Shown: positions 7,716 through 14,168 of the stretch, in pieces | Position numbering within the stretch: the stretch's first letter is position 1 | How the letters are laid out: the number at the start of each line of letters is the position of its first letter | NCBI GenBank assembly: GCA_905197435.1 | Contig: CAJJYX010000061.1 | Location: 1-16,387 of the forward strand | Source of the DNA: an uncultured Bacteroides sp. | GTDB taxonomy: Bacteria; Bacteroidota; Bacteroidia; Bacteroidales; Bacteroidaceae | Direction: 5' to 3' | DNA length: 16,387 nucleotides | Notes under the pieces: generated by a model | Told to the model about the DNA's origin: nothing | The model's database searches: none | Seen by the model: the letters and a program-made list of their open reading frames with translations, nothing else | Translations under genes and position numbers: made by a program

Positions 7716-8538
7716 ATTCTCCTAATATTTTCAGTTCTTTGGTCAGCGGTGTGATGGCCGCAATGGATTGTTTATATCTCAGTACGTTGTCAAACACGAC
7801 ATCTACATAAAATTGGTATTCCCATTCCCGTCCGATGATGGGCAGTGATTGTATCTTTGTCAGGTTGATGCGGTAGAAGGACAAGATAGACAATACCTGT
7901 GAAAGGCTTCCTTCGATATGGGGCAGTGTGAATACCATGCTTGCCTTGTTGACCTCCTTGCTGCGGTGCCGGTTCAGTTCATCCACTTGCCAAGGGTCGG
8001 CCACTACCAGGAAACGGGTGAAGTTGTGCTTGTTTGTTTCGATACCCTCCTGCAGGACTTTCATGCCATAGCGCTCTGCGGCAGCTTTGGAGCAGATGGC
8101 TGCATGACCTTTCAGGTTCTCCTTTTGGATGATTTCGGCACTGAGGGCGGTATCCTCGCTTTCCACCACTTTTATTTTGGGGTGTTGTCCCAGGAATTCA
8201 CGGCATTGCATCAGGGCGATGGGGTGGGAGTTGACTTCGGTGATGTCGTTCCAATCCTCATCGGGCAGGCAGACAAAACTATGGGAGATGCGCAGCTTGT
8301 ACTCGCCTACAATCTGTGCACCACTCTGGCGCAGCAACTCATTGTTGTGCAGCAAACTGCCCGCAATGGTATTTTCTATTGCCAGCATTCCTATGGTCTG
8401 GCTGTCTTTTTTGATGGCATCGAACACATCTTCAAAGTTGGCGCAACAGATTAACTCTATTTCTTCTCCTTCGAAGTACTTGTGTGCGGCGATGTCGTGA
8501 TACGAGCCTAATGTTCCTTGAATGGCTACCTTTTTCAT
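7690..8538 (-). CDS. pheA: Prephenate dehydratase
   Basis: Converts prephenate to phenylpyruvate, the phenylalanine branch. The 282-residue protein has the periplasmic-binding-like catalytic domain with ENTIAGSL at 55-62 and the signature NFTRF with the Thr-Arg-Phe triad at 174-176. An ACT domain follows from about 200 to 275 (HIEGSLSQVLSIL), where Phe normally binds to inhibit the enzyme. The usual ESRP motif of that domain reads QSLP here. There is no chorismate mutase domain; that activity is fused to DAHP synthase two genes downstream. It is the first structural gene of the operon, and its ATG lies 28 bp after the U run of the leader attenuator. Confidence 0.95.
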   Translation of the reverse strand: MKKVAIQGTLGSYHDIAAHKYFEGEEIELICCANFEDVFDAIKKDSQTIGMLAIENTIAGSLLHNNELLRQSGAQIVGEYKLRISHSFVCLPDEDWNDITEVNSHPIALMQCREFLGQHPKIKVVESEDTALSAEIIQKENLKGHAAICSKAAAERYGMKVLQEGIETNKHNFTRFLVVADPWQVDELNRHRSKEVNKASMVFTLPHIEGSLSQVLSILSFYRINLTKIQSLPIIGREWEYQFYVDVVFDNVLRYKQSIAAITPLTKELKILGEYEDGKSNI

Positions 8539-8565
8539 TATTTCTTATTTTCTTGGTTATGCTAC

Positions 8566-8602
8566 AAAAAAAATCCCGCTTCCATTATGATGGAGCGGGA
8601 TT
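8566..8602 (-). terminator. Attenuator terminator in the pheA leader (3:4 hairpin)
   Basis: On the - strand the arms AATCCCGCTCCAT (8602-8590) and ATGGAAGCGGGATT (8585-8572) form a 13-bp stem with a single bulged base and a 4-nt loop, followed by eight T residues (8573-8566). It lies between the promoter and the first gene, so it can only act as a conditional terminator. Its 5' arm can instead pair with 8672-8665. Confidence 0.9.
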
Positions 8603-8645
8603 CAGTATATTACTTGGTTCTCTATTCAGTCCTTAAGCATCACTG

Positions 8646-8732
8646 TCACTTGATACATACAAACTCCCGCTCTACTTTCTGGCTAAAGTAAAAGTAAAAA
8701 AAGAAGTAATATGCATAAGTAAATGACTTCAT
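8646..8732 (-). CDS. Phe/Tyr-rich leader peptide of the aromatic operon
   Basis: A 28-codon frame, ATG at 8732-8730 and TGA at 8648-8646. Twelve of the 28 residues are aromatic (7 Phe, 5 Tyr), including nine in a row, YYFFFYFYF, at residues 8-16. The amino acids match the operon's two products. It starts about 25-30 nt after the predicted transcription start and ends 44 bp before the terminator hairpin. This is the classic layout of a ribosome-stalling leader peptide: shortage of charged tRNA-Phe or tRNA-Tyr would hold the ribosome on the aromatic run and favour the antiterminator. There is no strong Shine-Dalgarno, as usual in this phylum. Confidence 0.9.
   Translation of the reverse strand: MKSFTYAYYFFFYFYFSQKVEREFVCIK
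8665..8693 (-). promoter_or_regulatory. Pause hairpin and antiterminator segment in the leader RNA
   Basis: Segment 1 (8693-8685, codons of the aromatic run) can pair with 8678-8670 (TACTTT with AAAGTA plus U-A and two G-U pairs, loop AGCCAG), giving a 1:2 hairpin. Segment 2, GAGCGGGA at 8672-8665, is perfectly complementary to TCCCGCTC in the 5' arm of the terminator. The 1:2, 2:3 and 3:4 structures exclude each other. A ribosome stalled on the aromatic codons covers segment 1 and frees segment 2 to block the terminator; a ribosome reaching the stop at 8646 at least partly covers segment 2. Confidence 0.8.
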
Positions 8733-8763
8733 ACTTGTATTCTCTGTTTTTTTAATTACGCGA

Positions 8764-8797
8764 CAAAAGTAATGCTTTTCTTTTATAAACAAGCAAA
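8764..8797 (-). promoter_or_regulatory. Promoter of the aromatic amino acid operon
   Basis: On the - strand TACTTTTG (8771-8764) matches the Bacteroides -7 consensus TAnnTTTG exactly. A -33 candidate is TTTG at 8797-8794 (22-bp spacing) or CTTG at 8793-8790 (18 bp). An A-rich tract lies just upstream. The predicted transcription start is near 8757, about 25 nt before the leader peptide ATG. Confidence 0.75.
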
Positions 8798-8848
8798 AAA
8801 CTATATTTTTTTTAGGAATAGCAGCAAATTAACCTGTTTTCCTCCTTT

Positions 8849-9814
8849 TTATAACCCTAAGATGTCGGTTTGCCTTCCACCCGGCTGATTGGCATATTGC
8901 CCGTTGAAGTCCTGCATCTCTTTAGGATTGAGCTCCAGTCCTTTTTTCATATCCTCCGTGGAGCCTTCCTTGTCTCCATTCAGCAACCTGGCGCGTCCGC
9001 GCTCATGATAGGCTTCCGCAAAATTCGGATTCAGCTCTATGGCTTCCGTAAAGAGCTCTATGGCCTCTGCCAGTTTCTTCTGGGTGATGTAAAGCTGTCC
9101 CAAGTAGAGGAATGCCTGTTCGTTGAAGGGATTCAGCTCCGTCACTTTCCGGTAGCTGATTTCAGCCTTTTCTTTGTCGCCCGTAGCCTCTTCTATCTTT
9201 CCGCGCAGCAAGATGGCGCTTTCGTCTTCCGGGTCTTGTGCCAGAATGGCGCTTATGTCTTCCATCGCTTCCTTGTATTGCTGCATTTGTGCCAGCGCTT
9301 CGGCACGCAGCAGGCGGGCTTCGGTAAAATCATCTTTCAGTACGATGGCTTTCGTGAGATGGGCGATGCACATGATGCCGTCTCCTTGCCCATTGTCGGC
9401 CTTGCCGAGCAGATAATGAGCCATGGCGTTGCCTTCCTCTATCTCAATGGCTTTCTTTGCTGCTTCTGCCATGGCAGGATAATCTTCCTGCATGTAGCAT
9501 ACGTTGGCAAGGCTGAGGTAGGTGGAGGTATGTTCCGGTTCTATCTCGGTCATGCGTTCCAGCAGTTTGTGTGCCTTGTCCAGTTCGTTGGTTTGGGCGT
9601 AGACTTGTGCCAGATAGCCCATGGTCTCGAAGTCTTCCTGAATGGCAAGAGCTTCCGTGAAGCATTTGATGGCATAATCTGCACGGCCCATGCGTTGTGC
9701 CCGCATGCCGTCATACTTGAATATTTCAAAATTCTTCTGCTCGTTTTTTTGTTTCTCATTTTCCGGATTGTCTGATTTGCCGGAGAAAAAAGATTTAAAG
9801 AATCCCATATGCAC
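8849..9814 (-). CDS. TPR-repeat protein
   Basis: A 321-residue, probably cytoplasmic protein. After a short charged N-terminal tail, residues from about 29 to 300 divide into eight tetratricopeptide repeats on a strict 34-residue period (about 29, 63, 97, 131, 165, 199, 233, 267), with typical A-x-Y and L-x-P endings such as ELNPFNEQAFLYLG. There is no signal peptide, membrane segment or catalytic domain. TPR arrays form superhelical protein-binding scaffolds; the partner is unknown. The start may be Met1 or Met3 (MGFFKSFF), six bases later; no ribosome site decides between them. It has its own -7 box upstream, so it need not depend on recQ transcription. Confidence 0.88.
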   Translation of the reverse strand: MHMGFFKSFFSGKSDNPENEKQKNEQKNFEIFKYDGMRAQRMGRADYAIKCFTEALAIQEDFETMGYLAQVYAQTNELDKAHKLLERMTEIEPEHTSTYLSLANVCYMQEDYPAMAEAAKKAIEIEEGNAMAHYLLGKADNGQGDGIMCIAHLTKAIVLKDDFTEARLLRAEALAQMQQYKEAMEDISAILAQDPEDESAILLRGKIEEATGDKEKAEISYRKVTELNPFNEQAFLYLGQLYITQKKLAEAIELFTEAIELNPNFAEAYHERGRARLLNGDKEGSTEDMKKGLELNPKEMQDFNGQYANQPGGRQTDILGL

Positions 9815-9836
9815 TGAATTAAAAATTAAATTGGGA

Positions 9837-9844
9837 CAAAAGTA
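9837..9844 (-). promoter_or_regulatory. Putative promoter of the TPR gene (-7 box)
   Basis: On the - strand TACTTTTG matches TAnnTTTG exactly. It stands five bases after the recQ stop codon and 22 bp before the TPR gene start. No clear -33 TTTG is visible inside the recQ end. Confidence 0.55.
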
Positions 9845-9849
9845 ATGAA

Positions 9850-11796
9850 TTATTTTTTGATTTGCAGCATTCCGTTGATGGCAATTACTTTGCCTTCATC
9901 CAGCAGGAGATGCAATGCCTCGGTGAGTGCCTCTTTCCCGACCGCTATCTTTTCTGCCAGGGTGGCAGGCGTCATCTCTTGTCCGGACAGTTGGTGAAGT
10001 ATTTCCTCAAAGAGCTCTTGGGCAGGCCGGTTGCCGGTGCTTTTGTTGTTCCTCAAGCTGATGCAGGTATCACACTGCCCGCAGTTGTGCTCGTTTCGCT
10101 CTCCGAAATAGTGCAGTAGAATCCGGCTGCGGCACACGGTGTCGTTGGTGACATAATCCAGCATGGCGGCTATGCGTCTCTCGTATCGTTCCTTGCGTTC
10201 CTCGTACACGGCGGGAGGGATTTGCAGGTGGCGCATTTCTACCCGTTCGCGCGTGTATATTATATATGGTGTCTTCTTACGGGGAATGTAACTGACGATG
10301 CGCAGCTTGGCAAGGTGTATGAGCAGCTCATACACTTGCCGGCGTGTGAGCCCGGTGCGTGTGGCCAGTGAATCTTCATTGATGAAAGTATAGTCTGTGA
10401 AGATACCGGTATAGGAGCGGAGAATGGTTTGGATGAGTTTGTCCATATCTTCGCCGAGCTCTCTCAGTTTATAAAGTTCGTCTCGACGGATAGTGAACAG
10501 TAGCCGGGATGCATTGTCTTGTTCATCCGTATATTCCAGGTATCCGGCTTGTGTCAGAATCTTCAAGGCACTGTCCACGGGGACGGGGAAATACTTGAAC
10601 TTCCGGCAGAAGTCTTCAATGTTGAACTCGCGTACACAACCTTGTCCGTCTCCCATTGCCATTTGGTAATAGTATTGCAGATGCTCATATACCTCTTTTA
10701 TATAGTCTTTTTCAGGGAAAGTGTCGGGAATGCGCTTGTGCAGCGTCGCCTTATCCGACTTGGCGTAAAGGACGACCGCGTAGGCTTTCTGCCCATCCCT
10801 CCCGGCACGCCCAGCTTCTTGGAAGTAGGCTTCTATGGAATCGGGCAGGTCCATGTGGATGACAATGCGTACATCCGGTTTGTCTATGCCCATCCCGAAT
10901 GCGTTGGTGGCAACCATGACGCGGCTTTCTCCCGTCTGCCAGCGATGCTGGCGGATGTCTTTGGTGGCGTCGTCCAGTCCGGCATGGTAGAAATCGGCAG
11001 TGATGCCTTCGTTGTGCAGCAGTTCGGTGATTTCCTTGGTGCGGCGGCGGTTGCGTACATAGATGATGGCGCTGCCGGGCATGCGGCGCAGGATGTGCAA
11101 CAGCTCTCCCGTCTTGTTTTCCGTCTTGCGTACGATATAGGCAAGGTTCCTGCGTTCGAAGCTCATGCGGAACACATTTTCCTTGCGGAAATGCAGACGG
11201 GCCTGGATGTCTTTCACTACTTCCGGCGTGGCGGTGGCAGTCAGTGCCAGGACGGGCACGCCGGGCAGCAGTTTGCGTATTTCGGCTATCTTCAGATAGG
11301 CGGGGCGGAAATCATACCCCCATTGCGAAATACAGTGGCTCTCGTCCACTGTGATGATGTTGATTTTCATTTTCTGCAGCTTGGTGCGGAAAATCTCAGT
11401 ATCGAGCCTTTCGGGAGAGATGTAGAGGAACTTGAAGTTGCCGAATATGCAGTTCTCCAATGTGACGATGATTTCCTGCCTGCTCATGCCGGAGTAAATG
11501 GCAAGTGCCTTGATTCCCCTTTTTTTCAGGTTTTGTACCTGGTCCTTCATCAGGGCAATCAGCGGGGTGATGACCAAGCAAAGCCCTTCCTTGGCAAGTG
11601 CCGGAACTTGGAAAGTGATGGATTTCCCTCCTCCCGTGGGCATCAGTCCCAGGGTGTCCCTCCCCTCGGCAATGCTGTTGATGATGTCCTCTTGGATTCC
11701 CCGGAAGGCATCGTATCCCCAGTACTGCTTCAAAAGCTTCACCTCAGGCCCCTCCCCCGTAGGGAGGGGAGTTTTGAAGTTACTATTGCTGTTCAT
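9850..11796 (-). CDS. recQ: RecQ-family ATP-dependent DNA helicase
   Basis: A 3'-5' superfamily 2 helicase of DNA repair. Visible motifs: Gln35 of motif 0, Walker A MPTGGGKS (52-59), DESH (151-154), TATAT (186-190), and motif VI QEAGRAGRDG (326-335). The zinc-binding cysteines Cys555, Cys572, Cys575 and Cys578 follow the E. coli pattern CRxxxLxxYFGE...CGxCDxC, but they lie about 175 residues further on. The intervening region (about 345-545) looks like it contains winged-helix-type segments. No HRDC domain is evident; a short helical domain ends the protein. The first 18 or so residues overlap an inverted-repeat element, so the annotated start is doubtful; a GTG at codon 19 is an alternative. 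recJ ends 33 bp upstream, and RecQ and RecJ act together in end resection. Confidence 0.93.
   Translation of the reverse strand: MNSNSNFKTPLPTGEGPEVKLLKQYWGYDAFRGIQEDIINSIAEGRDTLGLMPTGGGKSITFQVPALAKEGLCLVITPLIALMKDQVQNLKKRGIKALAIYSGMSRQEIIVTLENCIFGNFKFLYISPERLDTEIFRTKLQKMKINIITVDESHCISQWGYDFRPAYLKIAEIRKLLPGVPVLALTATATPEVVKDIQARLHFRKENVFRMSFERRNLAYIVRKTENKTGELLHILRRMPGSAIIYVRNRRRTKEITELLHNEGITADFYHAGLDDATKDIRQHRWQTGESRVMVATNAFGMGIDKPDVRIVIHMDLPDSIEAYFQEAGRAGRDGQKAYAVVLYAKSDKATLHKRIPDTFPEKDYIKEVYEHLQYYYQMAMGDGQGCVREFNIEDFCRKFKYFPVPVDSALKILTQAGYLEYTDEQDNASRLLFTIRRDELYKLRELGEDMDKLIQTILRSYTGIFTDYTFINEDSLATRTGLTRRQVYELLIHLAKLRIVSYIPRKKTPYIIYTRERVEMRHLQIPPAVYEERKERYERRIAAMLDYVTNDTVCRSRILLHYFGERNEHNCGQCDTCISLRNNKSTGNRPAQELFEEILHQLSGQEMTPATLAEKIAVGKEALTEALHLLLDEGKVIAINGMLQIKK
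11728..11779. repeat. Small inverted-repeat element at the 5' end of recQ
   Basis: Outer arms CTTCAAAA (11728-11735) and TTTTGAAG (11772-11779) and inner arms CCCCTCCC (11749-11756) and GGGAGGGG (11762-11769) make a nested inverted repeat. Translated in the recQ frame, the inner part gives PLPTGEG, a peptide I associate with dispersed GC-rich repeats in Bacteroidota rather than with RecQ. Confidence 0.6.
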
Positions 11797-11829
11797 GGCT
11801 TTGTTGAACTTGGAAGTAGGAGAGAGGTC

Positions 11830-13545
11830 TCAATTCGGCTTGATGTCTTCAATCTGCAATTGTACCTCGCCTCGTTTATGGGTATTCTCTTCGATGGAAT
11901 AGCAGATGTCGAAAGAGCGTTTGCTCTTGATGAAGCGTACGTGGGAGCTTTGCCCGAAAGCGATGCCGTTCATAACATTGTTCGATTTGTTGTCCACCAA
12001 CTCCAGTTTGATGTGCTCCTGGTCGCGTCCTACGACCTTGCTGGTGCCATAATCATAGACGTTGTGCGTGCAGAAGATGGGCTTGGCATTGTCCGGTCCG
12101 AAGGGGTTGAACTTCTTCAGGTCGTTGAAGAATTTTGGAGTAATGTCTTTGAAGTCAATCTCGGCATTGATGTTGATGACGGCACATGTCTGTTCCGGCA
12201 GGATGTTGTGTGACACGAACTCCTCGAAGCGTTCGATAAAGGCCGGTACATTCTCTACCTTCATGGAGAGGCCGGCGGCATAGGTATGCCCTCCGAAATT
12301 CTCCAGAAGGTCACGGCAGTATTCGATGGCTTTGTAGACATCGAACCCGGAGACGGAGCGGGCCGAGCCGGTTGCCATATCATCCGTACGTGTCAGCACT
12401 ACTGCCGGGCGATAGTAGATTTCCGTCAACCGGGAGGCTACGATTCCGATGACCCCCTTGTGCCAGTCCTCATTGTACAATACGATGGAACGGCGGTCGG
12501 CGAGTCCGTCCAGGCCGGCCACAATCTTGTTGGCCTCCTCGGTCATGGTCTTGTCCAAGTCCTTGCGGGTCTCGTTGTATTGGTTGATTTGTCCGGCTTT
12601 CTCCAGGGCAAGGGAGAAGTCTTTTTCAATAAGCAGGTCGACAGCCTCTTTTCCGTTCTGAATGCGTCCGGAAGCATTGATGCGGGGGCCTATTTTGAAT
12701 ACGATGTCACTGACGGTGATATCCTTGTCCGTCAGTCCGCAGACATCGATGATCGCTTTCAGGCCTACGCTGGGGTTGCTGTTCAACTGCTTCAAGCCGT
12801 GGTAGGCAAGGATGCGGTTTTCGCCCATGATGGGTACGATATCCGATGCGATGCTGACGGCGCAGAGGTCCAGCAAGGGGATAAGGTGATGGAATTCGAT
12901 GCCGTTGTTGATGGCAAAAGCCTGCATGAATTTAAAGCCTACGCCACATCCGGAAAGATGCTCGTATGGATAGGTGTTGTCTTCCCGTTTGGCATTCAGG
13001 ATGGCTACGGCAGGAGGCAGTACATCATCGGGAACGTGGTGGTCGCAGATGATGAAGTCGATGCCTTTTTCTTTGGCATACGTGATTTCCTCAACGGCTT
13101 TGATGCCGCAATCCAGTACAATAATCAGTCCTACGCCACTTTCCGCAGCATAGTCCACGCCTTTGATTGAAACTCCGTATCCCTCATTGTAACGGTCGGG
13201 GATATAGTAGTCTATGTTCGAATAGAACTGTTGGATAAACTTGTAGACCAGTGCCACAGCCGTGGTGCCGTCTACATCATAATCTCCATAAACAAGAATG
13301 CGCTCTTTCTTTCCCATTGCCTTGTTCAGGCGCTCTACGGCTATATCCATATCCTTCATGAGGAATGGGTCATATAGGTCCGGTAGTTGGGGGCGGAAAA
13401 ACTTCCGGGCATCGGCTGCCGTTGTTATTCCCCGCTCCACCAGCAATTTCCCCAGTATCGGGCTAATTCCCAATTCTTGGGCCAGTTGTTGGCTTGCTTC
13501 TGCCTGTTCGGGTGTAATGGGTTGATAATTCCATTTGTGAGTCAT
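11830..13545 (-). CDS. recJ: Single-stranded-DNA-specific 5'-3' exonuclease RecJ
   Basis: Degrades 5' single-stranded DNA in RecF-pathway recombination and mismatch or base-excision repair. The 571-residue chain is of normal length. DHH-family metal motifs are visible: DYDVDG (88-93), Asp145 in LDCG, CDHH (167-170), LSGCGVGFK (about 197-205) and Asp235. The DHHA1 region contains WHKGVIGIVASRL (361-373) and the GGHTYAAG motif (418-425), followed by an OB-fold-like C-terminal part. recQ follows after 33 bp on the same strand, so the helicase and the nuclease that works on its product are probably cotranscribed. Confidence 0.96.
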   Translation of the reverse strand: MTHKWNYQPITPEQAEASQQLAQELGISPILGKLLVERGITTAADARKFFRPQLPDLYDPFLMKDMDIAVERLNKAMGKKERILVYGDYDVDGTTAVALVYKFIQQFYSNIDYYIPDRYNEGYGVSIKGVDYAAESGVGLIIVLDCGIKAVEEITYAKEKGIDFIICDHHVPDDVLPPAVAILNAKREDNTYPYEHLSGCGVGFKFMQAFAINNGIEFHHLIPLLDLCAVSIASDIVPIMGENRILAYHGLKQLNSNPSVGLKAIIDVCGLTDKDITVSDIVFKIGPRINASGRIQNGKEAVDLLIEKDFSLALEKAGQINQYNETRKDLDKTMTEEANKIVAGLDGLADRRSIVLYNEDWHKGVIGIVASRLTEIYYRPAVVLTRTDDMATGSARSVSGFDVYKAIEYCRDLLENFGGHTYAAGLSMKVENVPAFIERFEEFVSHNILPEQTCAVININAEIDFKDITPKFFNDLKKFNPFGPDNAKPIFCTHNVYDYGTSKVVGRDQEHIKLELVDNKSNNVMNGIAFGQSSHVRFIKSKRSFDICYSIEENTHKRGEVQLQIEDIKPN

Positions 13546-13871
13546 TTTATATATTATTTTTTCTTTTTCTATCTCAAGATGTCGGGGAGCAGGGGGAGTC
13601 CGATATGCGCACTTTTCTCCAACAAGGTGTAAAGGTATGAAAAACTCTTGAAATGGAGGCGAATTCTCCGGAAAATCTTCTTAAGTATATGTATTCTATG
13701 CTAAAGCCCTCTTGTTTTTGCACCGATAAAAAAAGAGTGCCATCCTGTTTTTATCTCTTGTGCAAAGGCTATGGCATCATGTTGTCCTGCCATCGTGCCC
13801 GAAGTCACGGTCCCGAAGTCCGGGGTGGAGGCTGCTTCAGTCTGCTTTGAAAGATGTCCGGTGCTTATTTT
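13546..13871. other. Intergenic stretch upstream of recJ
   Basis: This should hold the recJ promoter on the - strand. The best -7 candidate is TACCTTTA at 13637-13630, one mismatch from TAnnTTTG, without a good -33; it would leave a leader of about 80 nt. Small open frames exist on both strands but show no recognisable protein. A CCCGAAGTC word occurs twice near 13798-13822. I see no RNA gene. Confidence 0.4.
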
Positions 13872-13965
13872 AAGGTTTATCTCCAGGTTGGAGATTTGTA
13901 TCTCCAGGCTTGATATGTATATCTTCAACTTGAAGATTTATATCTTCAGGCTGAAGATAAACCTT
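13872..13965. repeat. 94-bp nested palindrome of four 21-bp units
   Basis: Four imperfect 17-bp palindromes begin at 13879, 13900, 13921 and 13942, an exact 21-bp period, each separated by a 4-bp AT-rich spacer. Examples are ATCTCCAGGTTGGAGAT and ATCTTCAACTTGAAGAT; the second copy is the least symmetric. The outer ends are inverted too: AAGGTTTATCTCCAG (13872-13886) against CTGAAGATAAACCTT (13951-13965), 14 of 15 complementary. It lies between the divergent recJ and PI-PLC genes. There is no T run for an intrinsic terminator. Confidence 0.9.
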
Positions 13966-14072
13966 GAAGTATGCCCGATATGACTTTTCAAGCAGGATGA
14001 GCCGGTCCTATGGCCTGTTCCGGGCATCCTTGGCATTATAGGTTTGTCTGCTGTTGTCTTGTCTCGGAAATC

Positions 14073-14104
14073 TTTGCGCAAAATGAAGAACTAAATGCGC
14101 AAAT
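14073..14104 (+). promoter_or_regulatory. Putative double operator upstream of PI-PLC (copy A)
   Basis: The palindrome TTTGCGCAAA (14073-14082) is followed by a related box AATGCGCAAA (14094-14103); their GCGC cores are exactly 21 bp apart. The 32-bp block recurs with 30 of 32 identities at 15169-15200. Its first core lies 56 bp before the -7 box, the same distance as in copy B. The position, roughly -45 to -67 from the start of transcription, fits an activator. Confidence 0.75.
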
Positions 14105-14131
14105 CAGGATAAGAATGGAAAACGAACCCCC

Positions 14132-14139
14132 TATTTTTG
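14132..14139 (+). promoter_or_regulatory. PI-PLC promoter (-7 box)
   Basis: TATTTTTG matches TAnnTTTG exactly, 29 bp before the PI-PLC start codon. No TTTG is present at the -33 position, in keeping with activator dependence. Confidence 0.65.
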
Positions 14140-14168
14140 CACATGTCAAAACTCATAAGAGATATACT

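Noticed and set aside
8539..8848. A riboswitch or T-box as the pheA leader device
   Set aside because: No conserved T-box or riboswitch core is seen, while the aromatic leader peptide and exclusive hairpins explain the region fully.
10519..12213. A 564-codon open frame on the + strand opposite recQ and recJ
   Set aside because: It lies wholly antisense to two well-supported genes, has no recognisable domain, and is explained by codon bias of the true genes. The same applies to long antisense frames opposite dnaG (3084-3782), pheA (7918-8454) and the TPR gene (8870-9775).
13701..13928. A 75-codon frame on the - strand upstream of recJ
   Set aside because: Its first third is just the translated 21-bp repeat, and the rest shows no family, signal or promoter. 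A real small protein cannot be excluded, but support is too weak.
13872..13965. CRISPR-like array
   Set aside because: Spacers are only 4 bp, units are palindromic and variable, and no cas gene is nearby. The 14-bp tandem at 5356-5435 has no spacers at all.
14083..14094. Mini-frames ATG-AAG-AAC-TAA and ATG-AAG-AAT-TAA inside both operator copies, differing by a synonymous change
   Set aside because: They lie upstream of the predicted transcription starts in both cases, so they would not be in the mRNA; the match is better explained by conservation of the operator spacer.
14010..14168. Upstream extension of the PI-PLC protein to an ATG at 14010
   Set aside because: The extension covers the operator and promoter region and would bury the signal peptide.
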